From NCBI RefSeq assembly GCF_014784055.1, contig NZ_CP061813.1, positions 273,501 to 337,500 on the forward strand: DNA of 64,000 bases, read 5' to 3'. A program made the translations under genes and the position numbers. Below, piece after piece: positions 57,654 through 64,000 of the stretch. Under the pieces are notes generated by a model. It was not told the DNA's origin. It ran no database searches and saw only the letters and a list, made by a program, of their open reading frames with translations. Position 1 is the first letter of the stretch. Each line of letters starts with the position of its first letter. This stretch comes from Polaribacter haliotis (GTDB taxonomy: Bacteria > Bacteroidota > Bacteroidia > Flavobacteriales > Flavobacteriaceae).

Positions 57654-60224
57654 TTGAATTTAGATTATCCAATTACATATATAAAAGGTATTAGTGTACA
57701 AAGAGCGGCTCTTTTGTATGCAGAATTGGGTATAAAAACATGCAACGATTTATTAAATTTATTTCCTTTTAGATATATTGATAAAACCCAGTTTTATGCA
57801 ATAAAAAATTTACAACCAAATTCTTCGGAAGTACAAATTGTTGGAAAAATTACACGTGTAAAATCCGTTGCTCAAAAAAGGGGAAGTAGGTTAGTAGCAT
57901 CGTTCCAAGATGCTTCTGGAACCATGGAATTGGTTTGGTTTAAAGGTCAAAAATGGATTAAAGATTCACTTAAAATTAATGAACCTTATGTGGTTTATGG
58001 AAAATTGAATCATTATAATGGTAATTTTAGCATTCCACATCCAGAAATGGAATTGGTTACAGAATACAAGAAAAAGTTGCAAACTAAAATGCAACCAGTA
58101 TATCCTTCCACAGAAAAATTAACGAATTCTGGAGTCTCTAATAAATTGATGCGTAATTATATCCAGAATTTGTTGCAACAGTTTTACGACGGAATTCAAG
58201 AAAGTTTATCGCAAGAAGTTTTAGAGGATTTTAAATTGATGAAAAAGCGAGATGCATTATTAAATGTGCATTTTCCTAAAAGTCAAGAAAATTTAGCGAA
58301 AGCACAAAATCGCTTAAAGTTTGAAGAATTATTTTTTATTCAATTACAATTATTGAGAAAGAAACTCATTAACAAAACTAAAAACAAAGGATTTATATTT
58401 GAAAATGTTGGCGAAGTTTTTAATCAATTTTATAGTGAAAAGTTACCTTTTGATTTAACAAATGCTCAAAAAAGAGTATTGAAAGAAATTCGAAAAGATG
58501 TTGCTTCAGGTGCTCATATGAATCGTCTTTTACAAGGAGATGTAGGTTCTGGAAAAACAATTGTTGCTTTATTAACCATGCTTTTAGCAATTGATAATGG
58601 TTTTCAAGCCACAATTATGGCACCAACAGAAATTTTGGCGAATCAGCATTTTACTGCAGTTTCAGAGCTTTTAGAAGGAATGGATATTAAAGTTGATATT
58701 TTAACTGGTTCTGTAAAAACAAAAAAACGAAGAGAAATTCACGCAAATTTAGAAGATGGAAGTCTACATATTTTGGTTGGAACACATGCTCTGTTAGAAG
58801 ATAAAGTGCAATTCAAAAATTTAGGAATTGCCATTATTGATGAACAGCACAGATTTGGTGTCGCACAAAGAGCAAAATTATGGATGAAAGGTGGCCCACC
58901 TCAATCCTCCCAAAGGGAGGAGGCCCAATCTGTGCGTGAAAAATATATGACTGCTCGTCCATCAGTTTATAAATTGATGAAAGAATTGCAAAAAGATAGA
59001 AAAAAACAAACTACAGAAGCTGAACAAATTCTTTGGGAGCAATTAAGAGCTAAAAAACTTGAAAATAAATTTAGGAGACAACATATTATTGATGAATTTA
59101 TAGTAGACTTTGTTTCAATTTCAAAAAAATTAATTATCGAGGTTGATGGAAAATATCACAACACAAAAGATCAAAAAGAGGCCGATGAATTAAGAACACA
59201 AATTCTTAAGGAACTAGGCTTTAAGGTGATAAGATTTAATAATGAAGAAGTTGTTGGGAATATTGAAAATGTTTTAGAAAAGATATCAGAAGAATTAAAA
59301 AGTTTACCACAAGAAGAAGAAAATAAGAGTAAGAGTTCCCTCCCTTTGGGAGGGTTAGGGAGGGCTTTTCTACCTCCCCACATTTTAGTAATGACTGCAA
59401 CACCAATTCCAAGAACTTTGGCAATGTCTGTTTATGGTGATTTAGATATTTCTGTTATAGACGAATTACCTCCAGGAAGAAAAGAAGTAAAAACGGTACA
59501 TCGTTTTGATAGCAACAGATTATCCGTTTTTAAATTTATGAAAGATGAAATTAATAAAGGAAGACAAGTTTATTTGGTATATCCATTGATTGAAGAATCT
59601 GAAGCTATGGATTACAAAGATTTAATGGATGGTTATGAGAGTGTTTCAAGAGAATTTCCTTCGCCAAAATATCAAATAAGTATTGTACATGGAAAAATGA
59701 AACCTGTAGATAAAGATTTTGAAATGCAACGTTTTGTTAAAGGTGAAACCCAAATTATGGTGGCAACAACTGTAATAGAAGTTGGTGTAAATGTACCCAA
59801 TGCAAGTGTTATGATTATTGAAAGCGCAGAACGATTTGGACTTTCTCAATTACACCAATTAAGAGGAAGAGTTGGGAGAGGAGCAGACCAAAGTTACTGT
59901 ATTTTATTATCGAGTTATAAATTATCTGAAGAAGCAAAAACACGTTTAAAAACGATGGTAGAAACCACAGATGGATTTAAAATTGCAGAAGTAGATTTAA
60001 AATTACGTGGTCCAGGAAATCTAATGGGAACTCAACAAAGTGGTGTTTTAAATTTGAAGATTGCAGATGTTGTAAAAGATTCCAAAATATTAGTAGCTGC
60101 ACGAAATACGGCGATTTCAATTTTACAAGAAGATGGTAACTTATCTCAAGAAAAAAATTTACCAATAAAAACAGCGTATACAAAAATGACCAAATCTTCT
60201 AAGATTTGGTCAAATATAAGTTAA
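57654..60224 (+). CDS. recG: ATP-dependent DNA helicase RecG with an in-frame nuclease insertion
   Basis: An 856-residue protein, about 160 longer than the usual ~700. The start is TTG (57654), giving MNLDYPITYIKGI. The wedge domain spans about 1-240; helicase domain 1 has Walker A QGDVGSGKT (about 285-300) and DEQH (396-399); motif III TATPIPR starts at 581; the C-terminal domain has RLRGPG-like RGPGNLMGTQQSG. RecG remodels stalled forks and recombination intermediates. The insertion (residues 414-572) carries a DUF559 endonuclease between motifs II and III. Removing those 477 bp leaves a 697-residue, standard-looking RecG. Whether both activities survive in the fusion is unknown. Confidence 0.9.
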   Translation: MNLDYPITYIKGISVQRAALLYAELGIKTCNDLLNLFPFRYIDKTQFYAIKNLQPNSSEVQIVGKITRVKSVAQKRGSRLVASFQDASGTMELVWFKGQKWIKDSLKINEPYVVYGKLNHYNGNFSIPHPEMELVTEYKKKLQTKMQPVYPSTEKLTNSGVSNKLMRNYIQNLLQQFYDGIQESLSQEVLEDFKLMKKRDALLNVHFPKSQENLAKAQNRLKFEELFFIQLQLLRKKLINKTKNKGFIFENVGEVFNQFYSEKLPFDLTNAQKRVLKEIRKDVASGAHMNRLLQGDVGSGKTIVALLTMLLAIDNGFQATIMAPTEILANQHFTAVSELLEGMDIKVDILTGSVKTKKRREIHANLEDGSLHILVGTHALLEDKVQFKNLGIAIIDEQHRFGVAQRAKLWMKGGPPQSSQREEAQSVREKYMTARPSVYKLMKELQKDRKKQTTEAEQILWEQLRAKKLENKFRRQHIIDEFIVDFVSISKKLIIEVDGKYHNTKDQKEADELRTQILKELGFKVIRFNNEEVVGNIENVLEKISEELKSLPQEEENKSKSSLPLGGLGRAFLPPHILVMTATPIPRTLAMSVYGDLDISVIDELPPGRKEVKTVHRFDSNRLSVFKFMKDEINKGRQVYLVYPLIEESEAMDYKDLMDGYESVSREFPSPKYQISIVHGKMKPVDKDFEMQRFVKGETQIMVATTVIEVGVNVPNASVMIIESAERFGLSQLHQLRGRVGRGADQSYCILLSSYKLSEEAKTRLKTMVETTDGFKIAEVDLKLRGPGNLMGTQQSGVLNLKIADVVKDSKILVAARNTAISILQEDGNLSQEKNLPIKTAYTKMTKSSKIWSNIS
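58906..58920. repeat. Left hairpin of the recG insertion's inverted repeat
   Basis: CCTCCCAAAGGGAGG is itself a hairpin. The surrounding 58895-58922 matches the reverse complement of 59337-59364 at 22 of 28 positions (counted by hand). Just outside lies GGTGG-C-CCACC (58890-58900). Confidence 0.8.
59338..59354. repeat. Right hairpin of the recG insertion's inverted repeat
   Basis: CCCTCCCTTTGGGAGGG is a perfect hairpin with 7-bp arms, followed by TTAGGGAGGGC. It is the inverted partner of the left end and stands out sharply in AT-rich DNA. Confidence 0.8.
60187..60212. terminator. Hairpin overlapping the recG stop region
   Basis: TGACCAAATCTT (60187-60198) and AAGATTTGGTCA (60201-60212) are perfect 12-bp arms separated by CT, lying in the last recG codons. 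There is no T-run afterwards, so termination would be weak. Confidence 0.5.
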
Positions 60225-60236
60225 TGAAACAAGATA

Positions 60237-60533
60237 TTAATTTTGCCAAGGTTTGTAATTCTTCGCTTTTGGTCCTGTTAATTTTCTAATTTTAGTATTT
60301 CTAGCTAAAACAATTTTAGTATCAGATTTCTTTCTTTCCCAAATTTTTAAGTTTTTGAATTCCGGACCTTTTGAATCTAAATATTCAAATGTATTTAATG
60401 TTATAACCGAAGATTCTTTTTTATGCTCCCAAAATTTATAATTTTTGGCTTCTGGTCCTAAAACTCTTTTTTCGTTCTGCGCAGTTGTTTGAAATCCCAT
60501 AAAAATTGCTACAATAAATAATAATTTTTTCAT
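60237..60533 (-). CDS. Small secreted protein with three GPxxKNxKxW repeats
   Basis: A 98-residue protein from ATG 60533; the longer open frame upstream to 60698 is AT-rich and unlikely to be translated. The first 18 residues are a signal peptide (MKKLLFIVAIFMGFQTTA). The mature part repeats one motif three times: GPEAKNYKFWEHKK, GPEFKNLKIWERKK and GPKAKNYKPWQN, with hydrophobic beta segments (SVITLNTFEYL; KIVLARNTKI) between. I know no family for it. It converges on recG, with stops 12 bp apart. Confidence 0.7.
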   Translation of the reverse strand: MKKLLFIVAIFMGFQTTAQNEKRVLGPEAKNYKFWEHKKESSVITLNTFEYLDSKGPEFKNLKIWERKKSDTKIVLARNTKIRKLTGPKAKNYKPWQN

Positions 60534-60686
60534 TAGGAATATTTTAAAATTAATTAAAACAAAATTAATTAAAATTATTTTTAAAAATGTTAATGTTTTC
60601 TGAAATTGATATTTAAAGTTAATATAAATGAGATAATCAGAATATTTTATAGGATTAATTGAAAATACAATATTATAATGCAAAAA

Positions 60687-60711
60687 AAGACCGAACAAAA
60701 AGTTCGGTCTT
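60687..60711 (-). terminator. Terminator downstream of the M28 peptidase gene
   Basis: AAGACCGAAC (60687-60696) and GTTCGGTCTT (60702-60711) with a 5-nt loop; on the minus strand a T-run follows the stem. Confidence 0.88.
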
Positions 60712-60735
60712 AAATATTTTAAAAAGTAAATAGAA

Positions 60736-61785
60736 TTATTTCGTAGCTTCTTTTACTTCAGCTTTATCTGCAACAATTCTTTTATCCATATTTGCAACTT
60801 CCCAAGCTGTATGGAAAACCAAGCGTGTTCTGTTTTCTAACAGCTCATAATTAATTTTATCAGGAGTGTCAGAAGGTCTATGATAATCTGCATGAGTACC
60901 ATTAAAATAGAAAATAATTGGCACATTATTTTTAGCAAAATTATAATGGTCAGATCTGTAATAGAATCTATTAGGATCATTTTCATCATTATATTTATAG
61001 TCTAAATTAATGTTCATATATTTTGCATTTACTGCTTCAGAAATGTTGTGTAATTCCGTACTCAACTTATCTGAACCAATTAAATATACATAATTAGGAT
61101 CTGCTTTATGTCTATCGTCAATTCTACCAACCATATCAATATTTAAATCACAAACTGTGTTTGCTAATGGGAAAATTGGGTCTTCGTCTGTATAGTATTT
61201 AGAACCTAATAAACCTTTTTCTTCTCCAGTTACGTGTAAAAATAAAATAGAACGTTTTGGTCCTTTTCCAGCTTTTTTAGCCATTTGAAAAGCTTGTGCG
61301 ATTTCTAACATTGCTACTGTTCCAGAACCATCATCATCTGCACCATTATAAATTTCTCCATTTTTAATTCCTTCGTGATCTAAATGAGCAGAAATTACTA
61401 CGATTTCATCTGGTTTTTCTGAACCTTTAATAAAAGCAACAACGTTTTCAGAAGCTTTTAAAGGTGTTCTTCTTTTACGTTTGTTTAAGAATTCTGCAGG
61501 AACTTCTTGGAAATAATCGTCTCCACCTAAAGGAGAAACGATTCCTTCTGAAACATAAAAGTTTTTTAAGTATTCAACCGCCATTTTTTGCCCAGGTTCA
61601 CCAGTATTTCTTCCTTCAAATTCGTCGGAAGCGTATGTAAATAAATGTTCGCCTAAGTCTTTTGCTGTAATGCTTTTAGCATATTTTGCAGCTTGATCTA
61701 CATTTGCATCATCATCAGATGCATTTTTACTAGAACCACAAGCCATAAAAGCGATTGCACTAGCAACATAAAGTATTTTTTTCAT
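60736..61785 (-). CDS. M28-family metallopeptidase, lipoprotein
   Basis: A 349-residue zinc aminopeptidase. The N-terminus is a lipoprotein signal (AFMAC, lipidated Cys16). The metal ligands appear in VVISAHLDHEG, NGADDDGSGTVAMLE, VTGEEKGLLGSKYY, CDLNIDMVGRID and DYHRPSDTPDKI, all in the expected order for M28. It should trim N-terminal residues of peptides while anchored to an outer or inner membrane. It is monocistronic with its own terminator. Confidence 0.93.
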   Translation of the reverse strand: MKKILYVASAIAFMACGSSKNASDDDANVDQAAKYAKSITAKDLGEHLFTYASDEFEGRNTGEPGQKMAVEYLKNFYVSEGIVSPLGGDDYFQEVPAEFLNKRKRRTPLKASENVVAFIKGSEKPDEIVVISAHLDHEGIKNGEIYNGADDDGSGTVAMLEIAQAFQMAKKAGKGPKRSILFLHVTGEEKGLLGSKYYTDEDPIFPLANTVCDLNIDMVGRIDDRHKADPNYVYLIGSDKLSTELHNISEAVNAKYMNINLDYKYNDENDPNRFYYRSDHYNFAKNNVPIIFYFNGTHADYHRPSDTPDKINYELLENRTRLVFHTAWEVANMDKRIVADKAEVKEATK

Positions 61786-61855
61786 CGATTAAAAAAGTAT
61801 TTTGTTTGTTGTTATAAGTAACCAAATGTAACAAAAAGTTACAAGCACATCAAAA

Positions 61856-62659
61856 TTAAATTTTGTTGATGACAAATTGTTGTAAGGTTTTGTTAAATTT
61901 TATGATATTTTTAGGAAACAAATCATCAAAAGCGTTCTTTTCTATTAATTGAGAAGTCGTGCCAAAAATAATAGCGTTTTCTGTTAATAAAATAATTTCA
62001 TTTGATAATTGAATCGCCAAATTGACTTCATGTGTAGAGATTAAAATTGTTTTAGAAGTTTCTAAGACCAGTTTTTGTAAAAGTGAAAATATTTTTAAAG
62101 TATGATGCATATCTAAATGCGCTGTTGGTTCATCTAAAATAATAATTTCGGTGTCTTGCGCCAAAGCTCTAGCAATTAAAACACGTTGCAATTGTCCGTC
62201 ACTTAATTCGTAAAAACGATTGTTTTTTAAATGTTCTATCTCTGTTTGTTCAATTGCATAATTCACTTTTTCAATATCCTCATTAGAAAGCTTGTCAATC
62301 CAATTTGTGTAAGGTTGTCTTCCAAGTGCAATGAGTTCAAAAACAGTTAATTGGCTTTCTGGTAGACGTTCAGTTAATACCAAGCTTAATTTGGTGGAAA
62401 GTTCTCTTTCTGTGTAATTATTTAGGTTTTTGTTTTCTAAAATAACATCACCTGAAATAGGTTTTTGAACTTTAGAAATAGTTCTTAATAAAGTTGATTT
62501 TCCAATACCATTTTTACCTAAAACACTAATTAGTTTTCCTTTTTCTATAGACAGATTTACATCAGAAAAAACAATTTTGTTTTGCTTTTTCTGTTGATAA
62601 CCAATCGTTAGATTCTCGGTTTTTAGGATGATATTTTTTTCTTTATGTTCGATTTTTTT
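61856..62659 (-). CDS. FecE/BtuD-type ABC transporter ATPase without a standard start codon
   Basis: An open frame of 267 codons runs from after a TAG at 62660-62662 to the stop at 61856. It encodes a whole FecE-type ATPase: ILKTENLTIGYQQ, Walker A LGKNGIGKST, LTERLPESQLTVFELIALGR, signature LSDGQLQRVLIARAL, Walker B IIILDEPTAHLD and the H-loop STHE. There is no in-frame ATG, GTG or TTG before codon 93 (a TTG at 62383), which lies well after Walker A. Initiation may use ATC (62627-62632) or be coupled to the permease gene, which ends 40 bp upstream; a mutated start is also possible. It would pair with the permease at 62699. Confidence 0.8.
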   Translation of the reverse strand, partial: KKIEHKEKNIILKTENLTIGYQQKKQNKIVFSDVNLSIEKGKLISVLGKNGIGKSTLLRTISKVQKPISGDVILENKNLNNYTERELSTKLSLVLTERLPESQLTVFELIALGRQPYTNWIDKLSNEDIEKVNYAIEQTEIEHLKNNRFYELSDGQLQRVLIARALAQDTEIIILDEPTAHLDMHHTLKIFSLLQKLVLETSKTILISTHEVNLAIQLSNEIILLTENAIIFGTTSQLIEKNAFDDLFPKNIIKFNKTLQQFVINKI

Positions 62660-62698
62660 CTAAAATTTGGTTTCAAAGTTTTGCTTTGTTACTTTTTT

Positions 62699-63727
62699 CT
62701 ACACAAATATCTTTTTCTTTCTTATCAACAACCAAATAACAACAGGCGCACCAAAAAGAGATGTAATTGCGTTAATAGGTAGTGTGAATTCACTTGTTGG
62801 TAATTGTGCAATTCCGTCGCAAATTAGCAAAATAATTGCGCCTAAAATAGCCACTGCTGGTAATAATGTTTTATGATTAGAGGTAGAAAATAACATTCTT
62901 GCAATATGAGGAACAGCCAAGCCAACAAAAGCAATTGGTCCAGAAAAAGCAGTAATTACGCCTGTTAAAAGACTAGTAACTAACAATATTATATTTCTAC
63001 TCTTCTTCACATTTATTCCTAAACTTTTCGCATAATTTTCACCTAATAAAAAACTGTTTAAAGGTTTTATAATTGAAATTGTTCCTAAAATTCCAAGAAA
63101 GTAAATACTGCTAAAAACAAGAATTTCGTTCCAAGAAAGATTTCCTAAGCTTCCAAAACTCCAAAATAAATATTGTTGGATTTGTTCTGCTTCACTAAAA
63201 TAAGCTAAAACACTAATAATTGCACCAGTTAAGCTACCAAACATCAATCCAATAATTAAAATTGACATGGTATTTCGAACTCTGTTTGCAGCAATAATTA
63301 CGGCTGATAAAACCAAAAAAGCTCCCAAACTTGCAGCAATTGGCAAAGACCAATTAGAAACTGAATTTGTAAGGAAAAAGCCACCAAAAAGTGATGATCC
63401 TAAAATTAGCAAAGCCACTCCTAAACTTGCGCCAGAAGAAATTCCTAAAACAAAAGGGCCAGCCAATGGATTTCTAAATAAAGTTTGCATTAACAAACCA
63501 CAAACAGACAAACCAGAACCAACTAAAATTGCAGTAATTGCTTTTGGTAACCTAAAATGCAGAATTATTGTTTGCCAACTTTCCTTGGCAGAAATATCGC
63601 CAATTAAAGTATTAATAATATCTTTAAACGGAATAGAAACAGAGCCCAAACTTACATTCACAAAAAATAAAACTACCAATAAAATTGATAGGATTATAAA
63701 ATGTATTTTGAATGATTTTTGTTCCAT
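62699..63727 (-). CDS. FecCD-type ABC transporter permease
   Basis: A 342-residue permease from ATG 63727 (MEQKSFKIHF); an upstream ATG at 63751 is possible. It has about nine or ten membrane helices, and the FecCD motifs RLPKAITAILVGSGLSVCGLL, LMQTLFRNPLAGPFVLGISSGASLG and FVGLAVPHIARMLF (the coupling helix region). It belongs with siderophore, heme or vitamin B12 importers; the cognate binding protein and receptor are not in the window. The ATPase gene follows on the same strand. Confidence 0.92.
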   Translation of the reverse strand: MEQKSFKIHFIILSILLVVLFFVNVSLGSVSIPFKDIINTLIGDISAKESWQTIILHFRLPKAITAILVGSGLSVCGLLMQTLFRNPLAGPFVLGISSGASLGVALLILGSSLFGGFFLTNSVSNWSLPIAASLGAFLVLSAVIIAANRVRNTMSILIIGLMFGSLTGAIISVLAYFSEAEQIQQYLFWSFGSLGNLSWNEILVFSSIYFLGILGTISIIKPLNSFLLGENYAKSLGINVKKSRNIILLVTSLLTGVITAFSGPIAFVGLAVPHIARMLFSTSNHKTLLPAVAILGAIILLICDGIAQLPTSEFTLPINAITSLFGAPVVIWLLIRKKKIFV

Positions 63728-63767
63728 GTATTGATGTCTGGTTGAGCGCAATTGAAATCTTTATAAG

Positions 63768-64000
63768 TTAATCTTTATAATTTGTTAAGAATTCAACCAG
63801 TTTATTAATTGCAATTCCTCTATGAGAAATTTTGTTTTTTTCTTCAGAATTCATTGTGGCGAAAGATTCACTATAACCTTTAGGTTTAAATATTGGGTCG
63901 TAACCAAAACCTTTTTCACCTTGTTTTTCTTTTAGAATTTCACCTTTGCAAATTCCTTCAAATAGAAATTGTTTTCCATTTAAATTTAAACAAACTGCTG
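63768..64000 (-). CDS. rdgB: Non-canonical purine NTP pyrophosphatase (RdgB/HAM1), 5' end outside window
   Basis: I translated this frame directly. The 77 codons reaching the right edge encode the C-terminal part of Rdg[21 protein letters not shown], then [20 protein letters not shown] and the stop at 63768. Both family signatures (GFGYDPxF and KNxISHRGxA) are intact. The enzyme hydrolyses dITP, XTP and ITP to prevent their incorporation. The start lies beyond 64000. It precedes the permease gene on the same strand, 40 bp away. Confidence 0.92.
   Translation of the reverse strand, partial: AVCLNLNGKQFLFEGICKGEILKEKQGEKGFGYDPIFKPKGYSESFATMNSEEKNKISHRGIAINKLVEFLTNYKD

Larger units (their letters stand above)
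58893..59369 (+). mobile_element. In-frame DUF559 endonuclease element inside recG
   Basis: The insert is 477 bp (159 codons) with no stop or frameshift. Its terminal repeats encode PPQSSQREEA on the left and SSLPLGGLGRAF on the right. Between them is a DUF559/Vsr-like endonuclease: TTEAEQILWEQLRAKKL (453-469), FRRQHIIDEFIVDF with D485, LIIEVDGKYH with E496, D498 and H502, then VIRFNNEEVVGNIENVLEKI. All expected active-site residues are present. An internal ATG at 58947 (residue 432) could start a free nuclease. There is no intein or Hedgehog splicing motif. It looks like a selfish element able to sit in coding sequence; mobility is inferred. Confidence 0.85.

Noticed and set aside
58893..59369. 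Intein in RecG
   Set aside because: No Hint splicing domain, no N-terminal Cys/Ser or C-terminal His-Asn motif, and the insert is too small to hold both splicing and endonuclease domains.
60534..60698. N-terminal extension of the small repeat protein to an ATG at 60698
   Set aside because: The extra 55 residues are AT-rich hydrophobic text and the ATG at 60533 opens a clean signal peptide.
1..64000. CRISPR array, rRNA or tRNA genes
   Set aside because: No regularly spaced direct repeats, rRNA blocks or cloverleaf/CCA patterns were noticed; a covariance-model search would be needed to exclude small RNAs.

Overview
The window is AT-rich (roughly 30% G+C by eye) DNA from a marine-type member of the Flavobacteriaceae, most like Polaribacter or Tenacibaculum. 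That placement is inferred from type IX secretion tails, TAnnTTTG -7 promoter boxes, a zinc-less DnaX, single-chain PurL, GIN-domain and WG-repeat proteins, and dispersed repeats of a kind common in this family. No rRNA, tRNA or CRISPR array was seen.

Region 1 (1-18162) is accessory DNA. An integrated, mobilizable element lies against the 3' end of mnmE: tyrosine integrase, excisionase-like HTH protein, VapE-type helicase, Toprim primase, a long oriT-like hairpin, MobC, a frameshifted MobB-like gene, relaxase, ParA and a small ribbon-helix-helix partner, all on the minus strand. To its left are two small unknown genes, a WG-repeat protein, a triply nested palindrome, and an SOS mutagenesis cassette. 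The cassette has a self-cleaving LexA-like repressor divergent from dinB and a dnaE2-like polymerase, over a near-perfect operator palindrome. At the left edge is the 5' part of a large STAND-type NTPase with an N-terminal nuclease-like domain, resembling Avs anti-phage sensors. No second copy of the mnmE end was found, so the far end of the element probably lies left of the window.

Region 2 (18163-35000) is ordinary chromosome: mnmE, mscS, dps, a DUF4870 protein, a DUF4268 protein, miaE, a SulP transporter with a UspA protein and a Na+/H+ antiporter, dnaX, a lipoprotein MsrA, a truncated ECF sigma factor, and two tandem long-chain acyl-CoA ligases.

Region 3 (35000-46800) holds a secreted pentapeptide-repeat protein and a two-component / ABC efflux locus. 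A histidine kinase and NtrC-type regulator face a MacA/MacB-like export operon (membrane fusion protein, ATPase, two FtsX-type permeases, GIN protein). The divergent gap contains a sigma-54 promoter and two 22-bp-spaced repeats that look like the regulator's enhancer. This also corrects the start of the membrane fusion protein.

Region 4 (46800-64000) carries an AraC regulator, a ThrE exporter, purL, two secreted endonuclease I proteins, an RsmB-like methyltransferase, recG, a small repeat protein, an M28 peptidase lipoprotein, a FecCD/FecE-type ABC transporter and rdgB.

The most unusual feature is in recG. A 477-bp, in-frame element encoding an apparently intact DUF559 (Vsr-like) endonuclease, bounded by G+C-rich hairpin inverted repeats, is inserted between helicase motifs II and III without breaking the reading frame.
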